A stretch of 64,000 nt of DNA, taken from the NCBI GenBank assembly GCA_002778195.1, contig PCDI01000013.1:391021-455020 (forward strand), written 5' to 3'. This DNA is from Raffaelea ambrosiae. Lineage: Eukaryota > Ascomycota > Sordariomycetes > Ophiostomatales > Ophiostomataceae. A program made the translations under genes and the position numbers. Position 1 is the first letter of the stretch. Every line of letters begins with the position of its first letter. The notes below the pieces were generated by a model. It ran no database searches. It was given only the letters and a program-made list of their open reading frames with translations, and was not told the origin of the DNA. Positions 30,792-41,499 of the stretch are shown one piece after another.

Positions 30792-32776
30792 ATGCCGTCG
30801 TCCACCGTCGTCACCACCGTCGTCACCGTGCCCGAGCCGGACAAGGTGCACCTGTCCATCGACAAGCTCACGCTTCACGGCCTCGTGACGCAGCCGTACC
30901 CGCCACCACCAGACAGCAGCAGCAGCCAGGAGGCCGTGCAGGTAGCCTGTTTCCGGAACGTGCAGTACGCGCGCATTGCCGGGCGCTGGCACGAGGCCGT
31001 GCCGGTGGAGCTGCCGGCCGTCATCGGCGTCTGGGATGCCACCCATTGGGGTCCCCGGTCGCCGCAGACCATCGACGAGCCGCACGCCGCGACGCAGCAC
31101 CTGTACCCGCGCATGTCTGTCTACGACACGGTCTCCGAGTTTGACTGTCTCAACCTCAACATCTGCACGCCGCTGGCCACGCTGAAAGAAGCGGCGGCCG
31201 GCACGGCAGAGACAAAGGCCTTGCTGCCGGTCATTGTCTGGATCCACGGCGGCTCTTTTGAATGGGGCGATGGCGGCAGCGAGTGTGGTAACTCTTTCTT
31301 TCTTTGCGCTCCGCTCGATTTCCTCTTTTCTTTCCTCGCTCCACTCGATTTCCTTTTTTCTTTCCTCGCTCCGCTCGATTTCCTTTTTCTTTCCTCGCTT
31401 CGCTCAATTTCCTTCTTTCTTTCCTCGTTTCTTTTTTCTTTCCTCGCTTCGCTCGATTTCCTTCTCTTTCCTCGCTCGACTCTCGCTTCGTCGCTAACTA
31501 CGCAGACGGCCAGTTCCTGGTCAGCCACGCCGTCCAGGCCGGCCAGCCCGTCGTCGTCGTCGGCATCAACTACCGCCTCGGCACTCTGGGCTTCTTCACA
31601 TCCGAAGAGCTGCGCGCAGCGGCCCGCGCCCGCGGCGAGGCCGGCTACAGCAATCTGGGCTTGCACGACCAGCGCCTCGCCCTGCTGTGGGTCCAGAAGA
31701 ACATTCACTACTTTGGCGGCGACGGCGACCGCATCACCATGGCCGGCGAGTCCGCCGGCGCCATCTCGGTCATGGCGCACCTCCGCGGCAACGTGCCCGT
31801 GGCGCGCCACGCGCTGATCATGTCGGCGGGCACGGTCACGCCGGTGCCCTGGGCCGCCGCGCAGGCCACGTACGACAAGGCTTGTCAGACGCTCGGCGTC
31901 GGCGCCGGCACAGCCGAGGAGCGGCTGGCCGCTCTGCGGCGCTTGCCGTACGAGCAGCTGTACGCGCTCGGCGCCGACCGGCTGGAGATCCTGCTGAGCG
32001 AAGACCCGCTGTTCTTCGAGAGCTGGTCGCCATCGTCCAGCGACCGGTTCGAGGCGCTGGAGACGGTGCCGCCGTGGGCGGACCGCGTCGTGATTGGCAA
32101 CCTGAAGGACGAGACCTCGCTCATGGCCACCTTCTTCGCGACCGTGGCCCCGGCGAAGCTCAGGGCGTTCTGGCGCGGGGTGTACGACGACCCAGCCTTT
32201 GCGGACGAGGTGCTGGCGACGTACGGCGTGGCCGACGATGCGGGCGGCGGAGAAGACAGCACGAGCCTGGTCGAGGGCCTGGTCGCCTGCACGACGGATG
32301 CGCTCTTTGGCACGGCCTCGTACCTGGGGGCGACGGCGCATCTGGCGAAGCCGGACGGGCCCGACGGCAAGGTCCTGCTGTACCGGACGGACCAGGCGGA
32401 CGTGCTGTCGGCGAACCCGGCGTTCCATGGCCGGGCCTACCACTCCCTGGACAATGCGTACTTCTTCTACTTTCCGGCTGTGGCCGGTGCGGATGCCCCG
32501 GCCGCCATGCGCACGACAGCCGGCAGTTTCGCAGGCGCGGCGCTGCGCCTGGCCTACGGGGACGGGCTGTGGGCGCCGCTGCGCCGGGACGAGGACGAGC
32601 ACAAGCTGGCCGTCTTTTCCGGCGAGGCGGGCACCGGCATCCCCAGCACCACGGAGGTGCTCACGCCACCGCGGTGGCTGCCACTGGGAAGCACACCCGC
32701 GCGGTATCGCTTGTTCTTGAAGAGCCAGGACGTGCTGTGGAAGGCTTCTGCTCTGGCCACGGAAGCGCCCCAGTAA
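30792..32776 (+). CDS. Type-B carboxylesterase/lipase
   Basis: Exons 30792-31287 and 31506-32776 encode 588 residues. It is a serine ester hydrolase of the cholinesterase-like family. Motifs are FRNVQYARIAGRWH, EFDCLNLNICTP (the EDCLxLN-type signature), VIVWIHGGSFEWGDG (oxyanion hole), VVVVGINYRLGTLGFF, NLGLHDQRLALLWVQKNI and FGGDGDRITMAGESAGAISV with Ser248. A later YHSLDNAYFFYFP likely supplies the His. No signal peptide is seen, so it is probably intracellular. The intron is 218 nt (donor GTAACT, branch GCTAAC, acceptor GCAG). It is filled by the same CCTCGCTCCGCTCG-type repeat found in the ferrochelatase intron. Splicing joins GSEC to DGQFLVSHAV as the family requires. The neighbours are a sugar-porter MFS and an M20 enzyme on the same strand. 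Confidence 0.9.
31303..31492 (+). repeat. Minisatellite filling the carboxylesterase intron (CCTCGCTCCGCTCG family)
   Basis: About eight units of TTTCCTCGCTCCGCTCGATT alternate with TTCTT tracts. The orientation is the same as in the ferrochelatase intron. Confidence 0.9.
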
Positions 32777-33409
32777 GATTCTCTGGAATGGGGGGACGGA
32801 AGACACACACAAACATGTTACGTTGGGCAGATAGCGGAATTGACTCGGCTTTTTTCCAGCCCTTTTTTTAAAAAGAAAAAGGGAAAAAAAAGGGGGGGGG
32901 GAACCTCTCGTTTGGTCCGACAAGTGATAACAGATGCGGCCTTGTTTGGCGTACGCAATTCTTGCCACGACAAGCTTGGCTATCTGTCGAGCAGGGGCAG
33001 ATTGCCAGCTGGGCGTGGATGGAAACAAAAGAGACCTATCAGAAAACGGCACAAAGACGAGGCTATCGTCGAGCCGCCGCTGTCATTCGAGCGCAGCACG
33101 GAGATCCGAGTGGGACCTCCTGACGCTTGGACACAGTGCCATGCCCTGCCTGATCCCAGCCTGTGCAGACGAACGGGGTATCACCGTGCCTCGAATCATG
33201 GGCGGAACGCGTGTGCCGATACCAGCTGGCCATGTGTATATATATGATGGAGACGTGGCGACGTGGTTTCGGTCGATGCGTTGCAGGAGAAACAGGCAGC
33301 ACTTACCCTGGGGACAACAGCAGAAGAAGCAGTCACAGAAACCACAACCACAGCCACAACCACAACCACAACCACAACAACCACAACAACAACAACAACA
33401 GCTCTCAGC
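32777..33409. other. Intergenic region upstream of the sugar porter
   Basis: This is 3' flank of the carboxylesterase and promoter of the MFS. It holds a purine-rich tract (32868-32901), a TATATATATG element at 33237-33246, and a CCACAA/CAACAA repeat at 33341-33402 immediately before the ATG. Confidence 0.6.
33341..33402 (+). repeat. CCACAA/CAACAA repeat in the 5' leader of the sugar porter
   Basis: CCACAA hexamers pass into CAA trinucleotides and end 8 bp before the start codon. CA-rich unstructured leaders are common before well-translated fungal genes. The repeat is open in the reading frame but lies outside the conserved protein. Confidence 0.8.
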
Positions 33410-35004
33410 ATGACCACTACACCGCCTGCCGCTGCTGACCAGTGGCGTCGCAGCAACTGGAAGACGTACCGGTACTGCCTCGTGGTGTCGCTGGGCGGCG
33501 TGCTGTTCGGGCTGGACCAGGCGTCGATCTCGGGCCTGATTGCGATTGCCAAATTCCAGGAGCGCTTCGGGCACGCCGACGCGGCCGGGGGCAGCCGGAC
33601 GCTGACGGCGGGCGACCAGACGCTGCTGTACGGCCTGCTGGTGGTGGGCGCGTTTCTGGCCAGCGCGGTGTCGGGCCCGATCGGCAGCCGGTTCGGGCGC
33701 AAGTGCGGGCTGTACCTGTGCGCGGGGATCTCGCTGGTGGGGCCGGTGGTGCAGATCGTGGCGCCCAGCCTGGGCGTGGAGGTGCTGGGGCGGGTGCTGA
33801 CGGGGCTGGGCATCGGGTTCGCGTCCAACTTCTGCGGCGTGTACTGGGCCGAGGTGACGCCGGCGGGGACGCGCGGGCTGGTGCTGATGCTGTACCAGGC
33901 CATCATCAACGCGGCCAACTTTGTGGGCGCCGCCATCATCCAGGGCGTGCACGCGCGCACCGACGACCTGGCGTGGCGCACGCAGCTGCTGGTCATGATG
34001 AGCGCGCCGCTGGCGCTGCTGTGCCTGGTGCCCGGCCTGCCCGAGACGCCGCGCTGGTACGTCACCCGGGGCCGCTACGACGACGCGCTGGCGGCGCTGG
34101 TGCGGCTGCGCGGGCCCACGTGGCCGCGCGACGCGCTAGCGGCGGAGCGCGACGCCATCGTGCACATGTACGAGCTGGAGCGCCAGCTCGAGGGCCGCCA
34201 CGGCACCTACCGCGACTGCTTCCGGCACACGAACCGGCGGCGCACGCACATTGTGCTGCTGGTGGCGGTCACGCAGTCGTGCACGGGCATCTCGTTCCTG
34301 GCCGGCTACGGCACCGTCTTCTTCCAGCAGTCGGGCGTGCAGAACGCCTTCCTCATCACCGTCATCACCAGCGTGTGCGGGCTGGCCGGCTCGCTGGCGG
34401 CCTTCCCGCTGGTGCGCTGGGTGGGCCGGCGGCCGCTGCTGCTGGCCGGCGGCCTCGTCTGCGGCCTGTCGATGCTGCTGTTTGCCGTGGTGGGCGTGGC
34501 GCGGCCCGACAGCACGGCGGCGTCGACCTGCCTGGTGGTGTTTGTGTGCCTGTACCTGTTCGGCTACGGCAGCACCTGGGGCCCCGTGCCGTACCTGGTG
34601 GGCGCCGAGATGGCGTCCAACGGCGTGCGGTCCAAGACGGTGTCCCTGATGAGCTCGGCGGCGTACCTGGTGAACCTGCTGATCACGTGCGGCAGCCCCT
34701 ACCTGATCTCGGCGCAGTACGCCAACATTGGCACGCGTCTGGGCTTCATCTTTGGCGGCATCACGCTGCTGGGCGTCGCGTGCATGTTCTTTGTGTTTCC
34801 CGAGACCAAGGACCGGACGCTCGAGGAGATTGACGAGATGTTTATGAATGTGTGTGCCCCTCCTCGCTCCCTCTTCCGTTGCCAGGCTAACTCGTATAGC
34901 GCGTTCCGGCGCGGTCCTTTCCAAACTACGTCTGCGTGGGCACAGTCACGGGCCGCGAGGCGGAGGCACTGGACGAGGAAAAGGCGGCTGCGGTAGCCAT
35001 CTAG
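33410..35004 (+). CDS. MFS sugar-porter-family transporter
   Basis: Exons 33410-34849 and 34900-35004 encode 514 residues. Twelve hydrophobic segments are readable. Sugar-porter signatures include GGVLFGLDQASISG in helix 1, GSRFGRKCGLY, EVLGRVLTGLGIGF, VYWAEVTPAGTRG, PGLPETPRWYVTRGR ending the first half, VRWVGRRPLLL in the second, and FPETKDRTLEEIDEMF at the end. The 50-nt intron (GTGTGT donor, GCTAAC branch, ATAG acceptor) restores a family-like tail, RVPARSFPNYVCVGTVTGRE. Reading straight through gives an unrelated tail and is rejected. The protein should import a sugar or related polyol/acid with protons. The gene lies between carboxylesterase and M20 genes on the same strand, a layout that suggests uptake for a shared pathway. 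The substrate is unknown. Confidence 0.9.
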
Positions 35005-35559
35005 ACAGCCGCGCGAGGGCGATGACTCCCAGGCACTCTCGGGCGCACTGTCTTCGTGTAGACCCCCTCTCCGCGGTAGTTTCCAGCTTGTATTCTATCG
35101 AGTTTCTTTCCTTTGTTTTGGGTACAATCAATTTGGACTCTCATGGGATGAATGACCTGTGCCGATGTCTGACCACCAACACCCCTGCTGATCCCTGCCA
35201 CTCCCTTGTTTGCATGAACATCTCGGAGATCCGTGTGGTGCCCATGCCCCCCTCCCCCTCGTAACGGGCCTCCCGGAGAACCCAGGGAAGGGGGAGCTCC
35301 GACGTGGCTTTCCACCAAGCCAACCAGACCCCGGGCTGCGGTGGCCACGTTGGTTGGTGGTTTGCGCAACGGGTGTCCTTCCCCAGGTGAATATAACCCG
35401 TGTCCGAGCGACGCGGTCTGCTTGTGCTGAGCCGGTGCGCATGGCATCGATGTTGTCTGGCCTGTCCTTGGGTTTGCCACTTTTTTTGGTTTCCTTGTCA
35501 CCTTGCGTGGACGTCCGCACGCCTTGCTTCCTGCTGCTGTACGCACCACAACAACCACT
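35005..35559. other. Intergenic region, no gene seen
   Basis: This is 555 bp between the sugar porter and the M20 enzyme, with a pyrimidine-rich leader before the latter. No other feature is recognised. Confidence 0.6.
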
Positions 35560-36959
35560 ATGACGGTCGCCAACACAGCCGCCGCGGTGAACGGGGCCCG
35601 CCCCGTCGCCGCCCCCCATGCCGAAGCCGAAGCCGAAGCCGAAGCCGTCGCGCCGTCGTACCGCGCGCGGCTCCTGCGGCTGCACCGCGACCTCGTCGAG
35701 GCCGAGTCGGTCACCGGCCGGGAGGCCCCGGCCGCCGACGTCCTCGTGCGCTACCTGGACCAGCACGGCTTTGTCTGCCGCCGCCAAGCCCTGCCGGGGG
35801 GGGCGCGGCACAACGTTCTGGCCTGGCCGGCGGCACCGGCACTGGGACCGGCACCGACACGGCCCCGCGACACGTCTCTCCGACGCGTCCCCCTGCTCGT
35901 CTCCGCCCACCTCGACACCGTCCCGCCCTTTCTCCCCTACGGCATCGACGCCGGCCCCGTGGGCAAACACACCGTGATCCGCGGCCGCGGCAGCGTCGAC
36001 GCCAAGGCCGCCGTGGCCGCCCAGGTCGTCGCCGTCGAAGAGCTGCTGGCCCGCGGCCGCATCCGCCCGGACGATGTGATGCTGCTGTATGTGGTGGGCG
36101 AGGAGGAGGGCGGCGACGGCATGCGCGCATTCTCGCGGGTCCTCGCTTCGCTCGAGGATAAGGGCCTCGCTTCGCTCGAAGGCCTCGCTCCGCTCGAGGA
36201 TAAGGGCCTCGCTCCGCTCGAGGGCCTCGGCCCTCTCGGCCCCCTCGGCTTCCCCCCCCCCGCCGTCATCTTTGGCGAGCCGACCGACAACAAGCTCGCC
36301 CGCGGCCACAAGGGCCTGCTGATCGGCACCATCACCGCCCGCGGCCAGGCCGGCCACAGCGGCTACCCGTGGCTGGGCCAGAGCGCCAACGAGCTGCTGA
36401 TGCGCGCGCTGGTGCGCGCCATGGACGCCGATCTGGGCAGCTGCGGCCCCGACAAGACCACGCTCAACGTCGGCCGTCTGGCCGGCGGCGTGGCCGGCAA
36501 CGTGATTGCCGAGTCGGCGTCGGCCGAGGTGGTGGTCCGGGTGGCGGTGGGCCCGCAGGCGAGCGGCCACGAGACGGTCAAGGCGCGGCTGATGGCAATT
36601 CTGGAGAGCGTGGACGCCCAGGCCTTTTCGGTCGAGTGGCGCGGCGGCTACGGGGCGGTGCCGTGTTACCACGATGTCGAGGGTAGGTCTTTTGGATGCC
36701 TTGCTTCCATTTGTCCTTTTGTCTTTATGTCCTTTTGTCTTTCCCCTGTTGACCTCCTCCAGGCTTCGACACAATCATGGTCAACTTTGGCACGGATGCG
36801 CCGGTGCTGGAAGGCGACTACCGACGCTACCTGTACGGCCCCGGGACGATCCTGGTGGCGCACTCGGACCACGAGGCGCTGACGCTGGGCGAGATGGAGC
36901 AGGCGGTGGAGGACTACCAGACGCTGATCCTGGACGCGCTCCAAATGGAAAAGAGGTGA
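35560..36959 (+). CDS. M20-family zinc metallopeptidase/deacylase (ArgE/DapE-like)
   Basis: Exons 35560-36682 and 36763-36959 encode 439 residues. M20 enzymes hydrolyse N-acyl amino acids or small peptides with two metal ions. Ligand motifs are present: LLVSAHLDTVPP (His117, catalytic Asp119), GRGSVDAKAAV (bridging Asp147), GEEEGGDGM (Glu181-183) and ILVAHSDHEALT (His) near the end. The dimerisation domain shows KGLLIGTITARGQAGHSGYP. An Ala-Glu repeat lies at residues 21-28. At about residues 194-228 the reading frame carries an insertion of ASLEDKG/APLEDKG/APLEG units encoded by the CCTCGCTCCGCTCG minisatellite. It sits between the metal-binding Glu motif and FGEPTDNK, where the family is compact. 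The 80-nt intron has a GTAGGT donor. No signal peptide is evident. Substrate unknown. Confidence 0.88.
36139..36235 (+). repeat. Coding minisatellite in the M20 gene (CCTCGCTCCGCTCG family)
   Basis: Four units of GCCTCGCTCCGCTCGAGG or near variants, some followed by ATAAGG, keep the frame open. Confidence 0.88.
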
Positions 36960-37164
36960 GCGGACGTGCCTAGGCAGGGGGTCCATGTATATTGGGTATG
37001 CGACGCAAGACGGAAACAGGCATGCGATGGGGAATGCAAAAATACAAGCATGAAATGCAAGCATAAAATGCGAGCATACAACTAGTTACAGCATACAAAT
37101 ACAACAGCATCCACTCAACATTTACAGCATCCACTCAACATTTACCACATCCACCCCCCCCCCC

Positions 37165-40100
37165 TCACTCCTCCCCTTGCAGGGCCCGCAGGAGAATGTC
37201 GCGGTATGTCTGGGAGGCTCCCCAGACGTGCAGTTTCCGCAGAACCTCGGACGTCAGCTGCAGGATCTGGCGCGTGCCGCGTTCGGAGCTGATGTCCGGG
37301 ACGTCTTGGATCTGGAGGAGAGGGCGGCGGCCGGGCGGGGTTCCGTTTTCGATCCAGTCGCGGAGGGTCTGGGCCTCGGGGGCGTCCTCGGGGCCGAGCC
37401 AGTCCAGGCAGATGCGGGTCGACGTCGTGGCTGAGGAGGTCGTGGCTGAGGACGTCGTGGCCGAGAAAGTCGTGACGAGGGGCACCATGGTCCACAGGAG
37501 CAGGCCGGCGCGGAAGACGTCGTAGGGCTCGCGGGGCATGTTGAAGGAGTAGAGGCGGGAGAGGGCGAGCAGCTGGGCGCCGATGCGGGCCATGCGGCGG
37601 GGCTGGACGGGGTCGGCGTCGGCCCAGGCGCGCAGGGTGTGGGCGGCGACCTCGTGGGGCAGGCGGCGGGCGCCGTCGCCGCGGCGCAGCCAGGCGGTGT
37701 CGAGATGGTGGCTGATCTGGTCGGCGGCGACGATCTGGGCGACGAGGGAGACGCGGGCGCGGAGGACGAGCTCGCGGAAGGCGGCGGGGGAGGCGCGGCG
37801 GGCGGCCGGGCGGAGGGCGTCGGTGGTGAGGTCCCGGAGGAGGGACAGCGGCGTCGGCGGGGTCGACCCGGGGCCGGGTGCCGGCGTCGGACCAGAGGAC
37901 GTCGGACCGGAGGACGTCAACCCAAAAGACGTCGGACCAGAGGACGTCGGTCCGGAGGACGTCGACCCAAAAGACGTCGGTCCAGAGGACGTCGGTCCAG
38001 AGGACGTCGACCCAAAAGACGTCGGTCCAGAGGACGTCGGTCCAGAGGACGTCGACCCAAAAGACGTCGGTCCAGAGGACGTCGGTCCAGAGGACGTCGA
38101 CCCAAAAGACGTCGGTCCAGAGGACGTCGATCCGGCGAGGGACGGCGCCGGTCCGGGCGGCGACGACAAGGGCGGCCAGGGCGACCAGGGGGCCCCCCAT
38201 CCCTTCATGGCCTCGCGCTGGTCCCAGACCATGCGCAGCAGCGTGGTCGACGCAATGATGCGGTGGAACTCGTCGGGGATCGTGTCGAGCGCCTTTCGGT
38301 CCCCGCCGCCGCGAAACAGCCGCCGCATGGTCGCGCCCAGAGACACGTGGCCACCGCCGCCGCCGCCGCCGCCCCGCCCGTTCGTCCACGGCCGCAGCGC
38401 CGCCCACGCGGGCGCCGACCCGGCCTCCCACAGATCCGCCGCGCACGGCAGCGGCACCTTCATCTCCGACAGCGACAGGTGCGGGCGGCAGTTGCGGTAG
38501 TACGTCGCCGACGTGTCAAAGATGAAAATGCCCCAGGCCAGCCGCCGCGCCCGCTCCGCACAGATCCACGCCTCCCACCGGCTCTGCAAGCTGGGGTCCT
38601 CCCTTTTTTTGTCCCTTTTTTGGTCCTCGCTCCGCTCGTTTCGTCTTTCCTCCCTGTCCTCGCTTCGCTCGCTTTCCTCCCCTTTGTCCTCGCTCCGTCT
38701 TTCCTCTCTGTCCTCGCTCCGCTCGCTTCGCTCGCTCCGCTCGTTTCGTCTTTCCTCCCTGTCCTCGCTCCGCTCGTAGTAGTCAAACAGCCGCACACAC
38801 CGCGCATTCGCCACCACCACGCCCCGGTTGTTGTCCCCAAACTCAAACAGCCGCTGGCTCCCGCTGCTGTTGCCCAGCACGCAGTGCAGCGTCTGCGCCG
38901 CCAGGTACGCAAAGCTGCGGCTGACGGCCACGTTCTGCTCGCTCATGCACAGGAGAAGCCGCCGCAGCAGCTCGCAGAGCGACTTGCCAAACACGCGCGC
39001 ATTGGCATAGTGCGAGTAGAACACGCCAATGGCACACATGGACAGCGTCAGCACGAGGTCGGCGCCGGGGTCGAACGTCGGGCGATGGATCATAGGAAGG
39101 AGCTGACGGTTAGGACAGACAGACAGACAGACAGACAGTAGACAGGACAGAAAGGACCTACCCAGTCGAAATGGCCAAAGTAGAGGTCCACAAAACAGTC
39201 AATCTGCAGCGGCGACGGAAACGCGGCCAGCGACATGGGCTGCCACGGACTGCGCAGCAGCGGCAGCCGCAGACAGTCGCAGAGCTTCTTGTGCGTGCGC
39301 GCGTCGACCGCCGGCAGCGAAAACTGGCACACGTACGTGTCGTCGTCGTCGTTGTCGTTGTGGTCGTCGTCGTAGAGGGCCGGGTCGAGCTCGAGCGCCG
39401 GCAGTCGATCGGCGGGTTCTTCTCGTTTGGGACCAGGGGCCATGCCTGTCGGGGCCTGGGTCGTGGTCGTTGTCGTGGTCGTTGGGGCCGTTGGGGCCGT
39501 TGGACCTGTTGTGGCATGGGTCGTTGTCGTTGTCGTTGGCGTAGCCGTTCGGCCTGTCGTCGCTGGGACCGCACGCGCCTGCTCGGCCATGGGCGGCGGC
39601 GGCTCCTCGGCCATGGGCGACGGCGGCTCCGACGGCATCGACACGGCCGGGACCAGCGAGCCGGCCGACAGTGCCAGGAGGGCACCGCCTTCGGAGTCCG
39701 CCGGCGCACGGCCCCCCGCGGCGTCCCCGAGAAAGGCCGCCGCCGCCAGCACGTCCTGCGACACCGTCACAAAGTCCAGCGACGACGCCGCCGCCGCGTG
39801 CGGCGGCAGCAGGTCCGGCCGCACCGGCGACGGGAACAGGCTCGACAGGTCCCAGACGCTGCCGCCGCTGCCGCTGCCGCTGCCCGTGAGGTCGTCCTCG
39901 ACGGCCGCGTACGGCTGCAGCCACGACGGGTAAAAGTCGCCCACGCCGATGAACTGGGTCACGGCCGCGTCGGGCCACGTGGCCATGGGCGGCTGCGAAG
40001 GCGGCTGCGAAGGCGGCTGCGAAGGCGGCTGCGACGACGACGACAGCGGCTGGGGCGAAGGCAGCTGGGGCGAAGGCAGCTGGGTCGCCGGCAGCTGGGC

Positions 40101-40481
40101 CGCCGGCAGCGGACAGGGGCCACCACCACCACCACGGACCAGCCGCGCCGTCGCGTCGTACGCACACGGCAGCTTCTTCTGCCGACACCGGCCGCAGGCC
40201 GGGTACATCTCGTCGCACTTGGTCTTGCACCGGACACAGCTCTCGCACGCCCGCCGCCGGCTCTTGTGCTGCCGCCGGCTGCTGTCGTGGACCTCGCGAT
40301 GCCGCTTCAGCGAGTCTCTACGCGTGTGTTAGTCCGGCACACACACACACACACCCCGTCTCCGGACTGACCTCCGATTGAAGCGTCGGCCACAGGCCGA
40401 GCAAGCATACTCCCCCTGGCCCCGTGCCGACGACCGTGTCGGCCGTCCCCGGACAGTGCGCTGTGGCCACGGCTGCTCCAT
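37165..40481 (-). CDS. C2H2 plus Zn2Cys6 fungal transcription factor
   Basis: Exons 40481-40372, 40317-39162 and 39102-37165 encode 1067 residues. The N-terminus has one C2H2 finger, split by intron 1 (YACSACGRRFNRR|DSLKRHREVH). A Zn2Cys6 binuclear cluster follows directly (CESCVRCKTKCDE, YPACGRCRQKKLPC). A Pro/Ser/Gln-rich and acidic region comes next. The fungal-specific regulatory domain then shows CFVDLYFGHFDW|LLPMIHRPTFDP and WICAERARRLAWGIFIFDTS. Two in-frame repeat insertions disturb it: a Glu/Arg/Ser tract from the CCTCGCTCCGCTCG minisatellite after LFDYYE (38613-38780), and a Ser/Thr/Gly/Pro tract from 45-nt units (37877-38132). Introns of 54 and 59 nt contain CA and GACA repeats. 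It is convergent with the M20 gene, so it could control the carboxylesterase-MFS-M20 group. That link is inference. Confidence 0.9.
37877..38132 (-). repeat. 45-nt coding tandem repeat in the transcription factor
   Basis: The unit is three related 15-mers: GACGTCGACCCAAAA followed by two of GACGTCGGTCCAGAG. It recurs about five times and encodes 15-residue STSSGPTSSGPTSFG units on the minus strand. Both strands stay open. Confidence 0.92.
38613..38780 (+). repeat. Coding minisatellite in the transcription factor (CCTCGCTCCGCTCG family)
   Basis: Units combine TCCTCGCTCCGCTCG with TTTCGTCTTTCCTCCCTG. The plus-strand orientation matches the other three arrays although the gene is on the minus strand. 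The coding strand has no usable GT donor within the array, so it is read as protein (ERSEDREERR units). Confidence 0.88.
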
Positions 40482-40914
40482 GGACGGATGGCGTTCACTG
40501 CGCGGCGTGCGGCGTCTTCGGACGTGTTCTTCCTGGCATGGTCGACGCTTGTTCGTTTGTTGCCCAAACTCGAAACATTGGCTGTCTAACCCTGGCCCGT
40601 GAACCCCCTCCCCCCCCCCCTGGCTCCCCCCCTGTTATCTCTCTTCCGAAAAGATGGCCAGACGCTGCGTGAGGGGGGGGCGATCCACACACTGCTCCGA
40701 CGGAGTTCCGTGTGGTCTGATAAGAGAGGGGGAGAGCGTGTGGTTTGGGGAGACGTTCTTTTTTGGGGTCGGCATTCGCCCATGGACGTTTCTTGGAATC
40801 CAATGGGGAAGGGATAGTCCATACTCCTTGACGTTGCAATCATCCCAGTGGAGTTGCGTGTGACGGAGACGCTTCTCTTCGTTGTCGTTGCGGTTGCAGT
40901 TTTGGTTCTTTCTT

Positions 40915-41050
40915 CTTGCTCCTTCTCCCTTCCTTCTTTCTCCTCCTTCCCTTCTTTCCTTTCTTCTCCTCCTTCCCTTCTTTCCTTTCTTCTCCTCCTT
41001 CCCTTCCTTTCTTCTCCTTCTTCCCTTCTTTCCTTTCTTCTCCCTCTTGT
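40915..41050. repeat. Polypyrimidine repeat, about 28-nt units
   Basis: Roughly four units of CTCCTCCTTCCCTTCTTTCC plus TTTCTT give an almost pure C/T strand of 135 nt. Confidence 0.85.
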
Positions 41051-41416
41051 CGGCCCGCATCCACCGACATGGCCAGCACGCCTGTAGGACGAAGGACTTT
41101 CTGCCTGTGCTGTCGTAGACAGGGAAAAAGAGAAAAGACGAGGCCTGGGCCAGGCTCTGTCCGTCGATGGCCCAACCTGGTCCTGTCGTGGCCAAGACTT
41201 CAGCGGCAGCAGCCGACGATCCATCTCGGCCCCGTCTGGCGGCCCCGTCTGGCTGCCCCTTCTTTTCTGTGTATCATTCGGTCGCGGGACGATGGAACGT
41301 CGGCAACGGCAGGGCCACGATGCGCAGATTGGGCACGCTTGGCGCCAGCCATGATGGCACAGGAGAAGCCGTCCAGCAGCGAGACGCGTCGTCTGTGCCT
41401 TGGTCGCAGCCGAGAG

Positions 41417-41499
41417 CACCACGCCTGCACCACGCACCACGCCTGCACCACGCACCACGCCTGCACCACGCACCACGCCTGCACCACGCACCACGCCTG
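41417..41499. repeat. 18-nt tandem repeat, 4-5 copies
   Basis: Units of CACCACGCACCACGCCTG follow without spacers, so this is not a CRISPR array. Confidence 0.9.

Noticed and set aside
33263..33409. Upstream extension of the sugar porter to an earlier start
   Set aside because: It adds only a Thr run from CCACAA repeats. The family N-terminus begins close to the ATG at 33410.
34850..34996. Read-through C-terminus of the sugar porter
   Set aside because: Splicing a 50-nt intron with a GCTAAC branch gives a tail typical of the family, while the read-through tail is unrelated.
38613..38780. Minisatellite in the transcription factor as an intron
   Set aside because: The coding strand has no GT donor in or at the edge of the array and the frame stays open, so it is treated as coding.
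41417..41499. CRISPR-like array
   Set aside because: Units are contiguous with no spacers, and the genome is eukaryotic.
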